NCBI GenBank assembly: GCA_964347945.1
Contig: CAYGAW010000145.1
Span: 1-46,052, forward strand
DNA length: 46,052 nucleotides
Direction: 5' to 3'
Source: CAYGAW01 sp964347945
Lineage (GTDB): Bacteria; Chloroflexota; Anaerolineae; UBA7937; B3-Chlor
Part shown: positions 42,590 through 46,052 of the stretch, one piece after another
How the letters are laid out: every line of letters starts with the position of its first letter
How positions within the stretch are numbered: the first letter of the stretch is position 1
Translations under genes and position numbers: made by a program
Notes under the pieces: generated by a model
The model's input: the letters and a program-made list of their open reading frames with translations, nothing else
What the model was told of the DNA's origin: nothing
Databases searched by the model: none

Positions 42590-45496
42590 ATGGAACAAGC
42601 GTCGAGTCTCGCCTTCCTGAACAGGTTGGAGGCGGTCTTGGAGGCAGAATGGGCTGGACGGATAATCGGTTTCGTCGTGATCCCTGCCCTGTTAGTTGCG
42701 AGTCTGTTGCTTCCCCCCATAAGCCTGGCCGAGCGCGTACTGTCGGCCGGACACACAACCTTCGGAAAGGCTGGCGGATCACTGGTGGATCCAGATGGCA
42801 CTCAGCTAACGGTACCTCCTGGGGCGGTATCCGGTAGTGTACAAATCCAATTCACATCCATACCTCGTATCGATTTCCTGGAGGGAGTAGCCGGTTATCA
42901 GGCCATGGCAGAGGCCATACCGGCCAACCTAGAGATGAAGAGCCCCCTCTATTCTTTCTCAGCCAGAGGGGAGATACCGAAAGTGATAACCCTTTCCATA
43001 CCCATACCTAACGATGCGGAGCCTCTGGCTACAGTGGACCTCTATGCGTGGTCCGGACGGGAGTGGCACTGGATTCCAAAGACAATCATCCGAGAGGAAG
43101 ATCTCCTGGAGACTAGCCTTTCATTCATCCCGTCGGCTGTCGTTGTCATGCAAACCACTCCCTCGGTGCCTTCTGTGTCTGCGCCACTTCCGGCTGGGGG
43201 GGTGCTCCCGGCGCAGGCGAGGGCAATCCTCGTACAGGTCGAGGCCGAAGCGGTTTCTGTCCAAAGCGATGGCATAGATAGCAATGTCACCGTAGCCGCC
43301 TCAGCTGGTCTGCTGGACCAACCGGGGGAAGGTGCATCCTACATCGTGCTGCCAACCCTGCGAAACCAGATCGAGGGAACCACCAGGACTGATCTAGTCA
43401 ATAACATTCTAGTCAGCGAGGAGTTGAGGAGTAACCACGTTTCGGACATCGTGAATCTGGTAGTTCAGAACATGTATCCGGGCATCAACCTTGACTACAA
43501 GGGCATGGACCCCGTGTTGAAGGACCAATTCACAGCCTTCGTGACCGAACTGAGCCAGGAACTTCATGCCCACCACAAGGTGCTAGCAGTCACGGTGGAG
43601 CCTCCAGTCCAGATCGCCCAAGACCGATGGGACACTGGAGCCTACGACTGGCAGGCCATCGGACAGAACGTGGATAGCTTCGGGCTTCCGGCGATCATTC
43701 GAGCCGATGCCTCACCTCCCGAAGGGCAGATGGAAGCGCTGCTGGAGTACGCGGTCAATGCTGTTGACCGCTACAAGATCGTGGTACTCTTGCCCAGCTA
43801 CAGCACCGACTGGGTGGGAGGCACACCCACTGCTATCTCCTATGCTGAGGCCTTGCAGTTGATGGGGGGGCGTCTTAGGCTGCCCGAAGCAAGAGACGCC
43901 TTTGCCCCGGGGGAGCAGGTCACAGTGGAGCTCGCAGGAGCTCTCTCCACAGTGAGTTTCGATGAGCAGTGCCAAGCCTATTCGTACATGTACACAGATG
44001 AGCGAGGGGAACACACGGTCTGGCTGGAAAACGCCACAAGCATGGCCGACAAGCTGGCTTTGGTGAGCAGCCATAACCTCAAGGGAGTCAGCGTGCCGGG
44101 CCTACTCGAGGAAGGCAACGATGAGCGGTTCTGGGACGTACTCCAGGAATACATGAACTCGGTGACCCCTGCGGTCGACACTGAGTTTGCCATCGTCTGG
44201 ACCGTAGAAAGCGCTGTGGGAGCGAGCCTTTCCGAAGATGTATCCCCGCTCTCTGAACCCTCCTTCGCTTGGACCGCACCCCTTGAAGGTGGCGAGTATT
44301 TGATTTCAGCCGCCATCTCGGATGATGGCGGTCAGACAGCCTTTGCAGAGGGAGGCCGGGTGTCTTTTCTCGTCTCCGAACCGACGCCCACTCCAACGCC
44401 CACGCCCTCTCCTACACCCAGACCCTCGGGGGGATCCGCCGGACCCGCACCGACTCCGCGCCCTCCGTCGGCCCCTCCGCCGCCCGGCACGGGCTTCGGC
44501 TACGGGTTCCAGCTGGCCCGAGTCAACGCCAGCACCCTGGGACACCTGAATGCTCTGGGATACAGCTGGATCAAGCTGCAGATTCGATGGGAACACCAAG
44601 AACCATCTCCAGGAGCGATAGACTGGCCGACCCTGGACGGAGTCGTATCGCTGGCGAACGGAGCAGGAAAGAAACTTCTCTTCTCAGTGGTGACAACCCC
44701 TAAATGGGCTCGTGCCAGGACCGAGGGGCACGGGCCTCCTGACGATCCAGCCACCTACGGCAATTTCGTGGGGGCCATAGCACAGCGATACTGTGGGAAG
44801 GTACGTGCCATCGAGGTCTGGAACGAGCAGAACCTCATTACGGAGTGGAATACGGGCAGAGGGATAAACGCTAAGGAGTACCTGGACCTGCTGAAGATCG
44901 CCTACAATCGCATCAAAGCCGCCTGCCCGGGTATGATCGTGGTCTCGGGCGCCCCAACGCCTACAGGTCTAAGCGACGGCGTGACAGCTGTGGACGACAT
45001 TCAGTACCTTCGTCAGATGTATAGCCACGGACTGAAGAGCTACTGCGATGCTGTAGGTGTCCATCCCAGCGGTTTTGACAACCCGCCGGACGCCGACTGG
45101 CGTACGTGGAGAGATAGTTCTGGGTTCAACGGGCATCGGTCCTTCTTCTTCTCGAACACCATAAAGTCCTATTACGACGTCATGAGGCAGAACGGAGACG
45201 GCCACAAGAAGCTGTGGGCCACTGAGTTCGGCTGGGCTACCATGGAGAACATGGCTAGCGCCCCGAACCCTGGGTACGAGTACGCGGCCACGAATACCGA
45301 GGCCCTCCAGGCAGACTACCTGGTCAAGGCCATGCAGATTGCGAAGCAAAGTGGCTACATGGGAGTGATGTTCATATGGAACCTCGATTTCTCCGTTGAA
45401 GTAGGCGGATGGTGGGAGGGTTCGAAGTTCAGCGTGTTGCGGCCGGACGGCACTCCCAGGCCAGCGTACCATGCCCTGGCAAGAATGCCCAAGTAG
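42590..45496 (+). CDS. Large secreted fusion: ZU5-like domain, degenerate GH18-like domain, clan GH-A glycosidase domain
   Basis: A 968-residue exported protein. The N-terminal hydrophobic segment (about 25-45) is a signal or anchor. A ZU5-like domain follows (about 52-185; GGSLVDPDGTQLTVPPGAVS). The middle region (about 230-465) resembles the GH18 domain of YaaH-type wall enzymes, but the catalytic motif reads GINLDYKGM: Lys304 stands where Glu is needed. A beta domain and a TPTPTP linker (about 600-640) lead to a clan GH-A domain (about 642-968; GH39/GH5-like) with acid/base Glu746 in EVWNEQNL and nucleophile Glu879 in LWATEFGWAT. AAAGGAG at 42571-42577 lies 12 bases before this ATG and 3 before GTG 42581, so either could be the start. 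It likely cleaves a polysaccharide outside the cell; the substrate is unknown. Confidence 0.82.
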   Translation: MEQASSLAFLNRLEAVLEAEWAGRIIGFVVIPALLVASLLLPPISLAERVLSAGHTTFGKAGGSLVDPDGTQLTVPPGAVSGSVQIQFTSIPRIDFLEGVAGYQAMAEAIPANLEMKSPLYSFSARGEIPKVITLSIPIPNDAEPLATVDLYAWSGREWHWIPKTIIREEDLLETSLSFIPSAVVVMQTTPSVPSVSAPLPAGGVLPAQARAILVQVEAEAVSVQSDGIDSNVTVAASAGLLDQPGEGASYIVLPTLRNQIEGTTRTDLVNNILVSEELRSNHVSDIVNLVVQNMYPGINLDYKGMDPVLKDQFTAFVTELSQELHAHHKVLAVTVEPPVQIAQDRWDTGAYDWQAIGQNVDSFGLPAIIRADASPPEGQMEALLEYAVNAVDRYKIVVLLPSYSTDWVGGTPTAISYAEALQLMGGRLRLPEARDAFAPGEQVTVELAGALSTVSFDEQCQAYSYMYTDERGEHTVWLENATSMADKLALVSSHNLKGVSVPGLLEEGNDERFWDVLQEYMNSVTPAVDTEFAIVWTVESAVGASLSEDVSPLSEPSFAWTAPLEGGEYLISAAISDDGGQTAFAEGGRVSFLVSEPTPTPTPTPSPTPRPSGGSAGPAPTPRPPSAPPPPGTGFGYGFQLARVNASTLGHLNALGYSWIKLQIRWEHQEPSPGAIDWPTLDGVVSLANGAGKKLLFSVVTTPKWARARTEGHGPPDDPATYGNFVGAIAQRYCGKVRAIEVWNEQNLITEWNTGRGINAKEYLDLLKIAYNRIKAACPGMIVVSGAPTPTGLSDGVTAVDDIQYLRQMYSHGLKSYCDAVGVHPSGFDNPPDADWRTWRDSSGFNGHRSFFFSNTIKSYYDVMRQNGDGHKKLWATEFGWATMENMASAPNPGYEYAATNTEALQADYLVKAMQIAKQSGYMGVMFIWNLDFSVEVGGWWEGSKFSVLRPDGTPRPAYHALARMPK

Positions 45497-45521
45497 TCGC
45501 AACGTGAAGCCTTAGCAAATG

Positions 45522-45556
45522 CGGAGCATGGGTCCTGCGTGTCCATGCTCCGTTTT
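45522..45556 (+). terminator. Rho-independent terminator after the glycosidase gene
   Basis: CGGAGCATGG (45522-45531) pairs perfectly with CCATGCTCCG (45543-45552) around an 11-base loop, followed directly by TTTT. It lies 26 bases after the stop. Confidence 0.88.
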
Positions 45557-45632
45557 GCTGTTCGATGCTTGAGGCCCCAGCGAAGAGTAGAGTTCAAGCA
45601 TACACACGAGACGGAGCTAAGTAGGTAGACTT

Positions 45633-46052
45633 ATGGATCGAGAACCACCAGGCAAAAGAGACTCAAGGATGAGGCGAAAAGACCTCGCGGGACTGACCAT
45701 CGTCCTGGTCCTCGCGCTGGGGCTGGTGGCCGTGCTGGTGTTCTCAGGGGTGGTGATCTTGCTGCCTCTGTTCACCGAACCGGACGGAGCGGCCACGCCA
45801 GAATCCCCGACAGCGGTCCCCTCGGAACTCCCCGCGACGGCACCCCCGGAATCACCGACAACTGTACCCCCGGATTCACCGTCCCCTTCCCCGGACGTCA
45901 CACCGCCCTCCGGACAGCAGACACCGGTGGGGCCCGCAGTCCAGACGCCGCCCTCCACTTCACCAGGAACCGGGTTCGACTACGGAATCCAGGTTCACTT
46001 GTTCCATCTGGACGCAGGCTACGTCACTGAGTTGGTCAACAACATGCACTTC
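45633..46052 (+). CDS. Secreted protein with Pro/Ser/Thr linker and start of a GH-A-like domain (partial, runs off window)
   Basis: 140 codons are open from the ATG at 45633 to the last base, with no stop. A basic N-terminus (MRRKDL) precedes one membrane segment (about 20-47), then a Pro/Thr/Ser linker (about 50-114) with ESPTTVPPDSPSP-type repeats. The last visible part, GTGFDYGIQVHLFHLDAG, matches the opening of the GH-A domain in the preceding gene (GTGFGYGFQLARVNASTLG), so this is probably a paralogous secreted glycosidase or binding protein. AGGT lies about 8 bases upstream. The end lies outside the window. Confidence 0.75.
   Translation, partial: MDREPPGKRDSRMRRKDLAGLTIVLVLALGLVAVLVFSGVVILLPLFTEPDGAATPESPTAVPSELPATAPPESPTTVPPDSPSPSPDVTPPSGQQTPVGPAVQTPPSTSPGTGFDYGIQVHLFHLDAGYVTELVNNMHF

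Overview
The window looks like a chromosomal segment of an uncultured Chloroflexota bacterium, probably Anaerolineae-like. This is inference from gene content, not from a marker gene. The signs are several anchored or secreted proteins with Pro/Thr-rich 'TPTPT' linkers, a LysM/FN3 surface protein, a run of very large GT-C glycosyltransferases with C-terminal beta-sandwich modules, a PTPS-related polytopic membrane protein, and many GTG/TTG starts on a GC-rich background. There are no rRNA or tRNA genes, CRISPR arrays or insertion sequences. The promoters I can read are sigma-A type, often with a TTGNNN -35 and an extended -10 (TGN-TANAAT).

Region 1 (1-3320, +) is a catabolic cluster: a D-2-hydroxyacid dehydrogenase (start outside the window), a phosphotriesterase/lactonase-family hydrolase, a divergent shikimate-dehydrogenase-like oxidoreductase and a KDPG/KHG aldolase. 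Together they suggest breakdown of a sugar acid or cyclic polyol through a lactone and a 2-keto-3-deoxy acid; the substrate cannot be read from sequence.

Region 2 (3321-8774) holds two surface-protein genes on the minus strand: a lipoprotein, then a LysM/FN3 protein. They are flanked by two decayed copies of the same TPR-like gene fragment. Region 3 (8775-12550, +) encodes a membrane-anchored protein with three PDZ domains and no protease domain, followed by a NarL-type histidine kinase/response regulator pair.

Region 4 (12709-27368, +) is an operon of about 14.5 kb with six polytopic membrane proteins: one PTPS-related, three tandem GT-C paralogues, one GT87-like and one more GT-C. Five of them end in one to three copies of a shared beta-sandwich module, nine copies in all. 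Region 5 (27528-33822, +) continues with soluble envelope-glycan genes (two GT4, one GT9, a methyltransferase), then murA (with the Cys-to-Asp active-site change known from fosfomycin-resistant enzymes) and folK. Regions 4 and 5 together look like a surface polysaccharide or glycolipid assembly locus.

Region 6 (33797-46052) is a mixed envelope region: a secreted polysaccharide deacetylase (-), a MurR/RpiR regulator (+), a winged-helix AAA ATPase (-), an LCP-family ligase (+), a Pro/Thr-linker membrane protein and a TPR-like membrane protein (-, one operon), a PpiC foldase lipoprotein (-), a large secreted fusion of a ZU5-like domain, a catalytically degenerate GH18-like domain and a clan GH-A glycosidase domain (+), and the start of a related secreted protein that runs off the window end.
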